From: Streptomyces sp. NRRL S-1022
GTDB taxonomy: Bacteria > Actinomycetota > Actinomycetes > Streptomycetales > Streptomycetaceae
Assembly (NCBI RefSeq): GCF_000720135.1
Contig: NZ_JOIU01000009.1
Coordinates: 186,001-250,000 of the forward strand
Reading direction: 5' to 3'
DNA: 64,000 nt
Numbering within the stretch: position 1 is the first letter of the stretch; each line of letters opens with the position of its first letter. The notes beneath the pieces are model-generated. The model was not told the DNA's origin. It was given only the letters and a program-made list of their open reading frames with translations, and made no database searches. This document shows, one piece after another, positions 44,354 to 52,589 of the stretch. A program made the position numbers and the translations under genes.

Positions 44354-44515
44354 TCAGGACTCGGTGGTGGGCTCAGCGGCGTCGGGCTGCACCGTGGTGG
44401 CCAGCCAGGTCTCGGTGGCCGCGTTGGAGGTGTGCGCTGTGGTGCGCACGGAGTCGCTGTCGCGCAGGGAGGCGACCGCCTCCAGGAACTCGTCGAACGT
44501 CTTGTCTTCTGCCAC
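44354..44515 (-). CDS. Candidate ribosomal precursor peptide (53 residues)
   Basis: Starts at GTG 44515 and reads MAEDKTFDEFLEAVASLRDS ... VRTTAHTSNAATETWLAT and ends QPDAAEPTTES. The acidic amphipathic N-terminal helix (DKTFDEFLEAVASL) looks like a leader for a maturase. The C-terminal half is rich in Thr, Ala and Ser with one Trp and one His, as a core would be. There are no cysteines. Position between the 2OG oxygenase and HExxH genes, same strand, supports the call. The ribosome site is weak (AGAGAGAG), and no second copy is seen. Confidence 0.65.
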   Translation of the reverse strand: MAEDKTFDEFLEAVASLRDSDSVRTTAHTSNAATETWLATTVQPDAAEPTTES

Positions 44516-44605
44516 TGCTCGCTCTCTCTTCTGGTCGGGGCCGTGAGTCGGGGGAAGGGGCGCTGCGGGGCGGGCCGCGGGGGCCGGTCAAGGCGGCGAA
44601 GCCCC

Positions 44606-45325
44606 CTACTCGGAGACGAGGAGCGTGAGGAACTTGCGAACGCGGCCGGCGCGGACAGGTTCGGTGCCGTGGACGAGCTGGCTGCCGAAGACCACGAGCG
44701 TGCCGGGAGCGGGTGCGACGCTCCATCGAGTGCGGGGCATGGTGCGGAACCAGGGCGAGGACGTGTCTGTCCCGTCGTGAGCGAAGCGCATTCCCTGGGC
44801 GTAACCCGATCCGATCGGCGCCTCGTCGGCGGTCCAGACGGCGTCGCTGCCCGTGGTCTCCACGTAGAACGCGCCGCCGGTGTCGTGGATGTCCGTGAGC
44901 GTGACCGTCGCGGCGGCGATCTGGCGGGGACGGGTGAGGGGATCGGGGGCGATACCGTCGGCATGCGCGGTGATGTATTGGCCGGCCCCGTATTCGAGGT
45001 AGATCCACGGCCGGTGGCCGGTGACCGACGGCAGCGTGCGCGTGATCGCGACCATGTGGAGCTGCAGAGCCTGGTCGAGGAAGTCGGTCGCCTCGTACGG
45101 GATCTCGGTCATCTCGATCCGGCCGGCCGGCTCGTAGACGTCCTGCGCCTCGGCGGGGGAGTGACCGGGGATCTCGTGGATGGTGGTGCGGCGGGCCGTG
45201 CCGTACCGGTCGCGCCCGAGGGAGCCGAGTGTGTCGTCCATGACGAGGCTGAGTCGCTCGATCTCGTCCGGCTTGAGGAAGCCCTCCACAGTGCGGATGG
45301 ACAGAGTCTCGGCTATGTGGATCAT
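44606..45325 (-). CDS. 2OG-Fe(II)-dependent dioxygenase
   Basis: 239 residues with a prolyl-4-hydroxylase-like facial triad: His121-x-Asp123 in YITAHADG and His219 in LVHGTEPV, followed by Arg225 or Arg228 for 2-oxoglutarate. It hydroxylates C-H bonds, here probably of the precursor peptide or a small building block. ATG 45325 overlaps the radical SAM stop (ATGA). Downstream it is followed by 90 bp and the candidate precursor gene. Confidence 0.87.
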   Translation of the reverse strand: MIHIAETLSIRTVEGFLKPDEIERLSLVMDDTLGSLGRDRYGTARRTTIHEIPGHSPAEAQDVYEPAGRIEMTEIPYEATDFLDQALQLHMVAITRTLPSVTGHRPWIYLEYGAGQYITAHADGIAPDPLTRPRQIAAATVTLTDIHDTGGAFYVETTGSDAVWTADEAPIGSGYAQGMRFAHDGTDTSSPWFRTMPRTRWSVAPAPGTLVVFGSQLVHGTEPVRAGRVRKFLTLLVSE

Positions 45326-47181
45326 TGCTTGCCTCCGCACGCGCAGGAGGTGGAGGGCGGGGCAGAGGCGGCTTCGGCGAGTGCCACCGTGAGTACGTGC
45401 ACCGCTTGGGCGAGGTCCTCGAAGTACTCGGCCAACGTGGTGCCGGCAGCGGGCACGAGATGGAGGTCGAGCGTCGGATAGATCCGGCCGGTGGTGCGGC
45501 ACGTGAGTTCGCTGCGACCGAGGACCAGCGAACACGTCCCGGGCAGGGAGGACACGGCTCGGCTGGCGGCATGGCACAGGCGTGCCGCTGTTCGCGGGTA
45601 CTCGGCGCTGTCGCGCGGCAGGATGCCGACCGAGAGGAATCGGGGCTCGGCTCCGGGGAGGTCGGCGTAGGCGTGGCCCTGGCAGCTGTCATAGGTGACG
45701 GTGTTCCAGCCTGAGGTGAGCGCGTCGACGATCGGGTGGATGCCGGGCTCGATGCCCGCGTACCACTGGGGATGGTGGGGGTCGAGATCGTCTGCCTCGT
45801 GCACGCCGGGGAGGCCGACCGTGTTGATGTTCCCGTTGGCGCTGACCTGGAGACGCGCGGGCGAGCGGGGAGCGGTGGGGTCGTCCCAGCGGGCCAGGAA
45901 GGCGGAGACGTGGTGCATGGTGTTGGGGCGGACGGGACGCCAGCGCAACCGGGAGCATGCTGCACCGGGCGGAAGGTCTGGCTGGGCGAGGAGGGCTGCG
46001 ACGCCGTCGATCAGGCGCATGCGGTGGTCGCAGTACGCGTCTTCGTCGCCCGCGGCGGCGAATCGGACCCGGACCGCCGGGCAGCCCGCGCCGCAGGTAT
46101 CGCGGTAGTCGCAGGTCGTGCACTTCGTCACCAGGGAGCGTGCCTGCTGGAGCAAAGCAGAGCCGCCCTGGGCGCTGGCCACGTCCGCCTCGGTGTGGAC
46201 GTCGCCGAGAGAGGCGAGGCCGGCCTGCGGCCAGGGCAGCTCGTCACAGCTTCCCAGGCGGTCATCGGGATAGAGGGTGAGGACATGGTCGCACTTCAAA
46301 TCGGAGAAGTGACAGGAACGGGTCCCCAGACCCTTCAGACGGCGGATGACGGACACGACGGGCTCCAGCTTGACGCGGCGGAACACGCCGTCAACGACCC
46401 AGTGGTGGGCGGCCTCCAACACGAAGTCGGCGTATTGACGAGGCGTGACGGCCCAGGCCGGGCCGGTGGGACCGATGGCCCGCCGCTGGAGTGCCCGACT
46501 GGTCGGCGCACGAGATCCGGCCACTGCGGTCGACCGGGTGACCGCCGCGTCGAAGCACGGCACAAGGCTGACCGTCGTCACGGCGGGAAAGGATGCGAGG
46601 TGCTCCATGACCTCGGAGGCCCGACCGAGGACGTACGGGGTGACGGCGCAGATGACGCCGACGCGGCGTTCCCGACGGCCGAGGAGCTTCAGGGCTTCGA
46701 CCACTCGCGGGTAGGTGGGGCGGCCGTCGTAGCCCACTCGCCACGAGTTCCCCAGCGCGTCCCCGTCGAGGGAGATGCCGATCTCCAGTTCCGAGTAGTG
46801 CCGCTCGAACAGGTCCAGCCAGGAGTCGTCGAGTTGGAGGCCGTTGGTCTGGAGGCTCACGCGGATGACGTTCGGCTGTGTGGCGAGCGCGTCCAGGATC
46901 TCCGCGATCCGTTCCCGGCCGGCGGTCAGGGGCTCCCCGCCGTGGAGTTCGACGCTGAGCGGACGCCCGGAGAAGATCGAACCGAGGCGGTGGACCTGCG
47001 CCGCGCTGATCCGGGCGCCGCCCGGTGACTCCTTGCGCTTCTCGAAGCAGTACAGGCAGTCGATGTCGCAGGTCTCCCCGCGGAGCTTGAGGATGACGGA
47101 GACGGCCGTGTCCGGCCCGGTGCTCGACAGCGGGGCGTAAAGGCTCTCCAGGTCGATGGGGGCGGTGCGGGTGACGGGCAT
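45322..47181 (-). CDS. Radical SAM/SPASM peptide maturase
   Basis: 619 residues. The radical SAM [4Fe-4S] motif is Cys38-x3-Cys42-x2-Cys45 (CDIDCLYC). A SPASM auxiliary cluster region follows near residues 350-385 (CTTCDYRDTCGAGCP and CDHR). The last 220 residues (NGNINTVGLPGVHEADDLDP, NTVTYDSCQGHAYADLPGAE) form an additional domain, making it longer than most maturases. SPASM enzymes commonly form C-C, C-O or C-S bonds in ribosomal peptides. AGGAGTCC precedes the ATG; the precursor gene lies two genes downstream. Confidence 0.92.
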   Translation of the reverse strand: MPVTRTAPIDLESLYAPLSSTGPDTAVSVILKLRGETCDIDCLYCFEKRKESPGGARISAAQVHRLGSIFSGRPLSVELHGGEPLTAGRERIAEILDALATQPNVIRVSLQTNGLQLDDSWLDLFERHYSELEIGISLDGDALGNSWRVGYDGRPTYPRVVEALKLLGRRERRVGVICAVTPYVLGRASEVMEHLASFPAVTTVSLVPCFDAAVTRSTAVAGSRAPTSRALQRRAIGPTGPAWAVTPRQYADFVLEAAHHWVVDGVFRRVKLEPVVSVIRRLKGLGTRSCHFSDLKCDHVLTLYPDDRLGSCDELPWPQAGLASLGDVHTEADVASAQGGSALLQQARSLVTKCTTCDYRDTCGAGCPAVRVRFAAAGDEDAYCDHRMRLIDGVAALLAQPDLPPGAACSRLRWRPVRPNTMHHVSAFLARWDDPTAPRSPARLQVSANGNINTVGLPGVHEADDLDPHHPQWYAGIEPGIHPIVDALTSGWNTVTYDSCQGHAYADLPGAEPRFLSVGILPRDSAEYPRTAARLCHAASRAVSSLPGTCSLVLGRSELTCRTTGRIYPTLDLHLVPAAGTTLAEYFEDLAQAVHVLTVALAEAASAPPSTSCACGGKQ

Positions 47182-47211
47182 GAGAGGACTCCTGAGGAGG
47201 AGAGGCGCGGT

Positions 47212-48078
47212 CTACGCGCCATCGGTGAAGACCGTGGACAGCCACCCGAGAAGCTGTCCGCCGGTGATGGGGATGTGGACGTCGCTGCGGCGCAGGAACC
47301 ACCCGTCGGCGTACCGCTGCGGTAGCCAGCCGGAGTCAGGGCCAACCAGGTTGGGAGGTTTCTGCAGCGGGTCGTCGACGGGCCAGCAGCCCAGGAGCGC
47401 TCTGGCCACGCGTCGCTGAACGGGACGGAACCACTCCCACGTCTCCGTGTGGGCCGGCTCGATCGGCGGACCGAACGGAGCGCCGGCAAGCAGCGGCAGC
47501 CACTTGTCGCCCAGGACCGGATGACCAGCCGCCGCGCACTCGAGCGCGGTGAGGCAGGTCTCCAGCTTCCGGCACACGACGCGGGCGGGTTCGGCCAGGC
47601 CGTCTTCGACGAGACCGGTCAGGTCCTCGGCGAGACTCGCCGCGACCTCCGCCTGGTCGGCGACCGCCCAGCGTCGGTAGCCCTGGCACTCCCCGGCATC
47701 GAGCACCGGGTCCCAGCGTCCGGAGCCGTACGAGAGAGCGGTGCGCAGACACATGAGGTCGTGCATCGAGGCGCGTACTCGGCGGAACGATCCGAGGTCG
47801 TCGCGGCGGACGTCGAAGGAGCGGAGCAGGTGACGGAGTTCCTCCGCCCGCTGCGGCGCCGCCGCCTGGAGGTCGACACGGACGCCGTCCACGATGCGCG
47901 ACTCCCACGCCGGAAGGTCGCCGTCCACGATGCCGCGCAGGTCGATATCGCTGGCCGCGTGGGCGAAGCCGCAGGCGAGCGCTCCCTCCAGCCAGACCTC
48001 ACGAGCCAGGCCGGAGACGAGTAGCTCCCGGGCGACTCCGTCAGCAATCTCCCGGCGCAGCTGTGCTGATGAGTTCAC
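47212..48078 (-). CDS. Minimal nucleotidyltransferase-fold protein
   Basis: 288 residues. The N-terminus has a pol-beta-type nucleotidyltransferase signature, Gly-rich then Asp44-x-Asp46 (EGALACGFAHAASDIDLRGI), and a helical C-terminal part that may bind substrate. It could transfer NMP to a small molecule or protein. GTG 48078 follows AAGGAGG and overlaps the dehydrogenase stop. In a locus with a PEP-mutase-like enzyme it could activate a phosphonate or hydroxy acid, but the usual CTP-dependent enzymes have a different fold, so this is open. Confidence 0.78.
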   Translation of the reverse strand: MNSSAQLRREIADGVARELLVSGLAREVWLEGALACGFAHAASDIDLRGIVDGDLPAWESRIVDGVRVDLQAAAPQRAEELRHLLRSFDVRRDDLGSFRRVRASMHDLMCLRTALSYGSGRWDPVLDAGECQGYRRWAVADQAEVAASLAEDLTGLVEDGLAEPARVVCRKLETCLTALECAAAGHPVLGDKWLPLLAGAPFGPPIEPAHTETWEWFRPVQRRVARALLGCWPVDDPLQKPPNLVGPDSGWLPQRYADGWFLRRSDVHIPITGGQLLGWLSTVFTDGA

Positions 48079-48998
48079 GAGCGGCCTCCTTCGATGAGGA
48101 TCTCGTCGTCGGCGGTGATCTCCCTGAGGAGATCGACGGCCCATCGGTCGAGCGCGCCGCGCACGTCGGACCGCTGGGCGCCGATGTGGGGCGAGGCCAA
48201 GAGGTTGAGCGGCACTGTGGAGCCGGTGAGGAGCGGCAGGTGCTCCCGCTCGACCGGGTCGAGTGCGAGGCCCGAGAGTCCGCCGTCCGCCAAGGCCCGC
48301 AGACAGGCGGCGATATCGAGGGTCTCCAGCCGCCCGGCGCAGATCAGTAGGGGCTGCTGCGGAGCGACGCGTGTCAGGAATGCCTCGCCGATGAACTGCC
48401 GGGTCGTGGCACGCAGTGGCAGGGCGACCACGTGCACCTGTGACTGCTCCATGAGCGTCGCCTGCGACACCTCCCGCAGGCCGGGGGGATTCGACGGCCA
48501 TGTGGCGTAGGCCGTGCGTGCTACATGTGGGGCGAGGGCCCGGCCGGCGGCCAGCCCCACCGGACCCGCGCCCCAGACGCCTGCGGCCAGGGTGCCGAGT
48601 GAGACACCCATGCACGCCTCTTTCTCGTGGCGGCCGAGCATGAGCGCGTGCTGCCCCAGGGGGATCCGCCGGGCCAGGGCGAGAGCAGCGGCGAGGACCC
48701 ACTCGCCCACGGCTGCCGCCCCGGCCTCGGCGTTGCGGTGCAGCGTGATCCCACGGCGTTGGAGGGCGCTCACGTCGATGTGGTCGATGCCGGAGCCGGT
48801 CCGTACGACGTGCCGCAGCTCAGGAAGTGCGTCGAGCTCCCGCTCTCCGAGTCGGACACCGGAACGCAAGACGACCACGGCCGCGTCGGCTGGCAGAGGC
48901 CAGTTCAGGTCCAGCAAGTCGTGCACGGGGACGGCTGGCAGCGCGCGGCGGATCGCACCCGCGTCCGCCGCTCCGCGCACCACGAGGACTGCGCTCAT
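48075..48998 (-). CDS. D-isomer-specific 2-hydroxyacid dehydrogenase
   Basis: 307 residues. The NAD site is VWGAGPVGLAAGRAL (about residues 141-155). The catalytic Arg lies in CAGRLETLD, Glu in LDPVEREHLP and His in SPHIGAQ. It reduces a 2-oxo acid to a D-2-hydroxy acid. With a PEP-mutase-like gene four genes upstream, phosphonopyruvate is an attractive substrate because its reduction would pull the unfavourable mutase equilibrium; this is inference. It overlaps both neighbours by 4 nt. Confidence 0.9.
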   Translation of the reverse strand: MSAVLVVRGAADAGAIRRALPAVPVHDLLDLNWPLPADAAVVVLRSGVRLGERELDALPELRHVVRTGSGIDHIDVSALQRRGITLHRNAEAGAAAVGEWVLAAALALARRIPLGQHALMLGRHEKEACMGVSLGTLAAGVWGAGPVGLAAGRALAPHVARTAYATWPSNPPGLREVSQATLMEQSQVHVVALPLRATTRQFIGEAFLTRVAPQQPLLICAGRLETLDIAACLRALADGGLSGLALDPVEREHLPLLTGSTVPLNLLASPHIGAQRSDVRGALDRWAVDLLREITADDEILIEGGRS

Positions 48999-49660
48999 CT
49001 GAGGGACCCCGGCTTCTCGTACCGGCCGAAGGCCAGATCACCCTCGCCCACGACGACGGTCACGGGCGACGGCGCGCCGAAGTACGCGTCGCAGGCGCGC
49101 TTCACCCCGGGGAGCCCGTCCCAGGCTCGTGGATTGACCGCCGTGTCCGCGTAGTCGTCGACGAGCAACACACCCGTCGGCACCAGGCGGGTGACGCAGT
49201 GCGTGAGTCCCGTGAGGGTCGAGTCGTAGAAGTCGCCGTCCAGGTAGGCGAACGCGATCTCGTCCGGCAGCTCCTTGGGAAGGGTCTCGTCGAACCACCC
49301 CGGATGGATGGCCGGCGCCGGCCTGCCCCAGGCCGCGTGCGTGACGCGCACGTCGTCCGGGGACGACTGGAGCTCGCCCGCCGCCAGGTGGTCCGAGTCC
49401 TCGGCGCCGGGCGCGGGCATGCCCTGGAAGGAGTCGTAGACGTGGATCTCCCGGTCGCGATCGCCCAGCGAGTCGAGCACGCTACGGATCCAGAGGGCCA
49501 TCGCGCCCCTGTAGCAGCCGAGTTCCACCACGGCTCCCGGCAGACCGCAGGCGGTCATGTCGGCGAGCTCGGCGGCGATCACGTGGAGTCGGTCGGCACA
49601 GACCGTCCCTGAGTGCTCCCGCAACAGCCACTCCCGCAGATCCTTCAGCGCTGGATCCAT
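48995..49660 (-). CDS. TylF/MycF-like O-methyltransferase
   Basis: 221 residues with the macrocin-O-methyltransferase pattern: VVELGCYRGAMALWI (SAM), VYDSFQGMPAPG, FAYLDGDFYDSTLTGL with metal-binding Asp residues, and VLLVDDYADTAVNP. These Mg-dependent enzymes methylate hydroxyls of sugars and small molecules. ATG 49660 has AGGTGG 8 nt upstream; GTG 49669 is an alternative. A gap of only 5 nt follows the Nudix gene. Confidence 0.87.
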   Translation of the reverse strand: MDPALKDLREWLLREHSGTVCADRLHVIAAELADMTACGLPGAVVELGCYRGAMALWIRSVLDSLGDRDREIHVYDSFQGMPAPGAEDSDHLAAGELQSSPDDVRVTHAAWGRPAPAIHPGWFDETLPKELPDEIAFAYLDGDFYDSTLTGLTHCVTRLVPTGVLLVDDYADTAVNPRAWDGLPGVKRACDAYFGAPSPVTVVVGEGDLAFGRYEKPGSLR

Positions 49661-49665
49661 GAAGG

Positions 49666-50136
49666 TCACCACCTGTCCACGAAGGGGTCGGCGAGCTCCC
49701 CGCTCAACGCCGCCGACAGCGGGCGGTTGATCCGGGGCAGCAGGTACACGTGGCCCAGACGTTCCAGCGGAACCCACTCGAAGCCCACCTGGATGGGGTC
49801 CGGCGGTTCCGGCATGCGCGGCTCGGCGTCGTCCACCTGCTCGGCGAGGAAGTTGAACTGAACCTTCTGTACGTCCCCGAACTCGCCCTGCCACGACTCA
49901 GGGACGTACTCGACGACGCACAGCAGACGCCGGGCCACGACCTTCAGGCCGGTCTCCTGCGCGACCTTGCGGTTCACGGCCTGGCGCAGGTCCTCGCCAA
50001 CCTGGGCCTTGCCGCCAGGGAGGTTGTAGTGGAACCCGGCCTCGTCGTCGTACGACAGGAGCAGGACGGCGCCGTCGCGCACGATCGCCGCCTTCACGGA
50101 GACGCTGATCCGAGGCAGTTCGGGCGTCAGAGGCAC
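49666..50136 (-). CDS. Nudix-fold protein with degenerate Nudix box
   Basis: 156 residues. The Nudix box position reads GGKAQVGEDLRQAVNRKVAQ then ETGL, where the canonical REUxEE becomes RKVAQE, so two catalytic or metal-binding acidic residues are changed. Hydrolysis of a nucleotide or activated sugar may be weak, or it may be a binding protein. The GTG start overlaps the PEP-mutase-like stop by 10 nt. Confidence 0.82.
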   Translation of the reverse strand: MPLTPELPRISVSVKAAIVRDGAVLLLSYDDEAGFHYNLPGGKAQVGEDLRQAVNRKVAQETGLKVVARRLLCVVEYVPESWQGEFGDVQKVQFNFLAEQVDDAEPRMPEPPDPIQVGFEWVPLERLGHVYLLPRINRPLSAALSGELADPFVDRW

Positions 50137-50996
50137 GACAGCGCCTCCGGTTCGCCGACGCGCATCAGGTCGCCGACCTCCGCGAGGGACCCCGCGACGG
50201 TGGAGCGGAAGCTCCCTCCGCGCTGGAACTGACGAGCGGCGGTGCGCATACCCGCGAGGGCGGCACGGCTGAGCTGGTTCGCGTAGATGCAGAGGTGGAA
50301 GCCGGCCTCGCCGAGCTCGGCGGCGCTCAGGTCGGGGAACGCCGTGGGCACGCTGACCAGCGGTACGCCGTGGTTCCACGCGCGTCCGATGGACCGCGCC
50401 TGATCACCGGTCGCGTCCTTGGAGTGGATGAGGATCGCATCCGCTCCGGCGTCGGCGTACGCCTCGGCGCGGGCGATCGCCGTGGTCATGTCCTCGCCGG
50501 CGATCAGGGCCTCGGTGCGGGCCACGACCACGAGGCCGTCACCGGCGGTCTTCCGTATGCGCCCCACCTGCTCGCACAGCAGGTCCCGGTCGGCGAGGCT
50601 CTGGGCACGGTGGGCCGCGAAGCTGTTGCACTTGGGGTACGCGCTGTCCTCGACACACACTGCCGCGGCTCCGGCGCGCATCAGGTCGTAGGCGAACCGC
50701 TCCGCCGTGCGCCCCGAGCCGCCCGCGTTGTCGATGTCCACGACGACAGGCAGTTCGGTGACACGGCCGAGCGAGGCGACCACGTCGGACAGGTCCCGGG
50801 GGCCCAGGACGTTGGCGTCCGGTAGCCCGGAGGCCGCGGACACCTCCAGGCCGCTCACCCACAGGGCGTCGAAGCCCGCCTCCGCCGCGACGTGCGCGGC
50901 GAGCGCGTTCACCGCACCGATCGCCAGGAGAGGGTGCTTCCGCTCGCTGTCGCCGAGGGCCTCGCGCAGACGCCTCGCCTTCGTGTCGTCAGTCAC
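50127..50996 (-). CDS. PEP mutase/isocitrate lyase superfamily enzyme
   Basis: 289 residues. Many active-site features of phosphoenolpyruvate mutase are present: Asp60 in SGLPDAN, Asp87 and Asp89 in VDIDN, Glu116-Asp117, Lys122, Asn124-Ser125 and Arg160 in VARTEA, plus RAEAYADAGADAILIHSK. The signature EDKx5NS is EDSx5NS here (Lys to Ser at 118). It lacks the KKCGH motif of isocitrate lyases. Best guess is formation of phosphonopyruvate (a C-P bond) or a related C-C/C-P reaction. AAGGAGGAG precedes the GTG; it overlaps the kinase gene by 8 nt. Confidence 0.82.
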   Translation of the reverse strand: MTDDTKARRLREALGDSERKHPLLAIGAVNALAAHVAAEAGFDALWVSGLEVSAASGLPDANVLGPRDLSDVVASLGRVTELPVVVDIDNAGGSGRTAERFAYDLMRAGAAAVCVEDSAYPKCNSFAAHRAQSLADRDLLCEQVGRIRKTAGDGLVVVARTEALIAGEDMTTAIARAEAYADAGADAILIHSKDATGDQARSIGRAWNHGVPLVSVPTAFPDLSAAELGEAGFHLCIYANQLSRAALAGMRTAARQFQRGGSFRSTVAGSLAEVGDLMRVGEPEALSCL

Positions 50997-51675
50997 AGGT
51001 CTCTCCTCCTTCCGTGTGGGCGGCGATGGGCGGTACCAGCTGTCGATCGCGCAGTACGTCCCAGGCGGCGAGCAGCACCTCGGACCGGGGGCGGCGGGCA
51101 TCCAGGCGGACCACGTCGCCGAGGAGCGGGAACTGGTCGGGCTTCGTCACCACGGCCTCATAGGTCTCCCGAACCCGGCTCTGGACGTCATGCACGTCCC
51201 AGTCGGCTCGGACGGCGTCTCCCTGTCGGGCCTGCGCCCGGCTCATCGAGGCGTCGGTCTCCAGGTCCAGGACGAGCGTGAGATCGGGGACCACGGTGAG
51301 GTGCGTGGCCAGCGTCTCGTACGTCTCCGACGCCCTCATGCCGTGTTTCACGGCGAAGAAGGCCAGCTCGCTGAGCAGCCAGCGATCCGCGATCACGGGC
51401 CGGGCCGGTCGCTGAGGGAGCACAAGGCGATCCAGCGTGGCCCGCTTGTCCGACGCGATCGCGGACAGGTAGGCGTCACGGTTCCCGGCGTTCGGCTGGT
51501 ACTTGCCGGTGACGATGGCGGCGGCCTGGTCGGCGGCGAGGAAGTTGGTGGTGAGCACGCACAGCGGGGTGACGCCGTAGAGCCCCTCCCAGAGCCGGAA
51601 CAGGCCCTTGCGTAGCGTCGTCTTGCCGGTGCCGTCGAGCCCCTCGATGACGATGAACGGATAGCGGTGGTTCAT
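50989..51675 (-). CDS. Thymidylate kinase-like P-loop kinase
   Basis: 228 residues with Walker A EGLDGTGKTTLRKGLF at 10-25 and the DR motif VIADRWLLSELAF, typical of the dTMP kinase family. As a second copy within a biosynthetic operon it probably phosphorylates a pathway nucleotide or a modified substrate rather than dTMP. It overlaps both neighbours (8 nt and 4 nt). Confidence 0.86.
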   Translation of the reverse strand: MNHRYPFIVIEGLDGTGKTTLRKGLFRLWEGLYGVTPLCVLTTNFLAADQAAAIVTGKYQPNAGNRDAYLSAIASDKRATLDRLVLPQRPARPVIADRWLLSELAFFAVKHGMRASETYETLATHLTVVPDLTLVLDLETDASMSRAQARQGDAVRADWDVHDVQSRVRETYEAVVTKPDQFPLLGDVVRLDARRPRSEVLLAAWDVLRDRQLVPPIAAHTEGGETCD

Positions 51676-52433
51676 TCGACCTGCCCCGCCCCCGTGCCGC
51701 CGGCGTACTTGGTGAAGCGGCCTCGCCAGCGGGCCGTGGTGGATACCAGGTCCACCAGCCGGAGCTCCGCCAACTCATCGATGAGCTCGGGTAGTTCGGG
51801 CTCGGCGCAGATGCCGGCCTCGATGGCCCGGCAGTACGTGGCGCGGAGGGCCTGGTCGTCGGCGGAGTCGCGCAGCGCCGTCTTCAGCACCCGCGTGGCC
51901 ATGCCGTGGGCCACGACGCTCACGGCGGTGCCCAGGGCCTGCTCATGGACCGGGCTCGGGTGCGGCTCCAGCGTGATGTGGTGCACCCCGCAGTGGCGGA
52001 TGACCGCGAAGAAGCCCACCCACCACGCGGCGGCGCCGCTGACGGCGATCACAGCGTCGGACCAGCACGCCCCGGACTGCTCAACGAGCAGATTCTGGGC
52101 AGCGGTGTCGGCGGCGCGGTGAAGTGCCCCGCGCTGGTTCCGCGACTCCACTCCGTGCCTCTGGGGCAGCTCCCACCAGAAGCCGAGCCCGGCGTCCCCC
52201 AGCAGCGCCATCGCGGACTCGTCACTTGCCGGCAGCGGCGACGGGCGTTGGGCCAGCACGGAGACATCGGCGCCCGGCACGTCCGGCAGCGCCTTCTCCT
52301 CGGCGACAGCAGCCCGCCATTCGTCGATATGGAGATGGAGCCGCTGGGTCAGCAGCCCGTCCGCCAGCGTCTGCCAGGCATGGGCGAGCGGCGGCGAACC
52401 GGGGGGCCGGGGTGGCAGGGTCAAGGAGGTCAC
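51672..52433 (-). CDS. Unknown first gene of the peptide/phosphonate-like operon
   Basis: 253 residues that I do not recognise. It has a Pro-rich N-terminus, then helical and hydrophobic stretches (AHAWQTLADGLLTQRLHLHI, SGAAAWWVGFFAVIRHCGVH, HGMATRVLKTALRDSADDQA). There is no signal peptide. The GTG at 52433 has GAGGA about 9 nt upstream; a GTG at 52448 is possible. It leads the operon that runs down to 43407, with overlapping or very short junctions down to the nucleotidyltransferase and again at radical SAM/oxygenase. Confidence 0.7.
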   Translation of the reverse strand: MTSLTLPPRPPGSPPLAHAWQTLADGLLTQRLHLHIDEWRAAVAEEKALPDVPGADVSVLAQRPSPLPASDESAMALLGDAGLGFWWELPQRHGVESRNQRGALHRAADTAAQNLLVEQSGACWSDAVIAVSGAAAWWVGFFAVIRHCGVHHITLEPHPSPVHEQALGTAVSVVAHGMATRVLKTALRDSADDQALRATYCRAIEAGICAEPELPELIDELAELRLVDLVSTTARWRGRFTKYAGGTGAGQVE

Positions 52434-52518
52434 AGGTCGGATCCTCACGTCCGGGGAGTCGCGGCACGCGGCTCCGGTCGGCGGTGCTCCACCACGATGG
52501 CCGCTACGAAGGCGCACG

Positions 52519-52536
52519 CCTATGAGTGTTTATGAG
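52519..52536. promoter_or_regulatory. Candidate operator, copy 1 (direct ATGAG repeat)
   Basis: ATGAGTGTTTATGAG at 52522-52536 lies in the divergent promoter of the operon and its XRE regulator. A 14-of-18 match occurs inverted at 56405-56422. Confidence 0.5.
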
Positions 52537-52589
52537 CCCCATCAGCGGAACGTGCTCGGGTGATCACAGAACGAGGGAGAATGCCCACC

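Noticed and set aside
50127..50996. Isocitrate or methylisocitrate lyase
   Set aside because: The KKCGH/KRCGH catalytic motif is absent and residue pattern follows PEP mutase, apart from one signature lysine.
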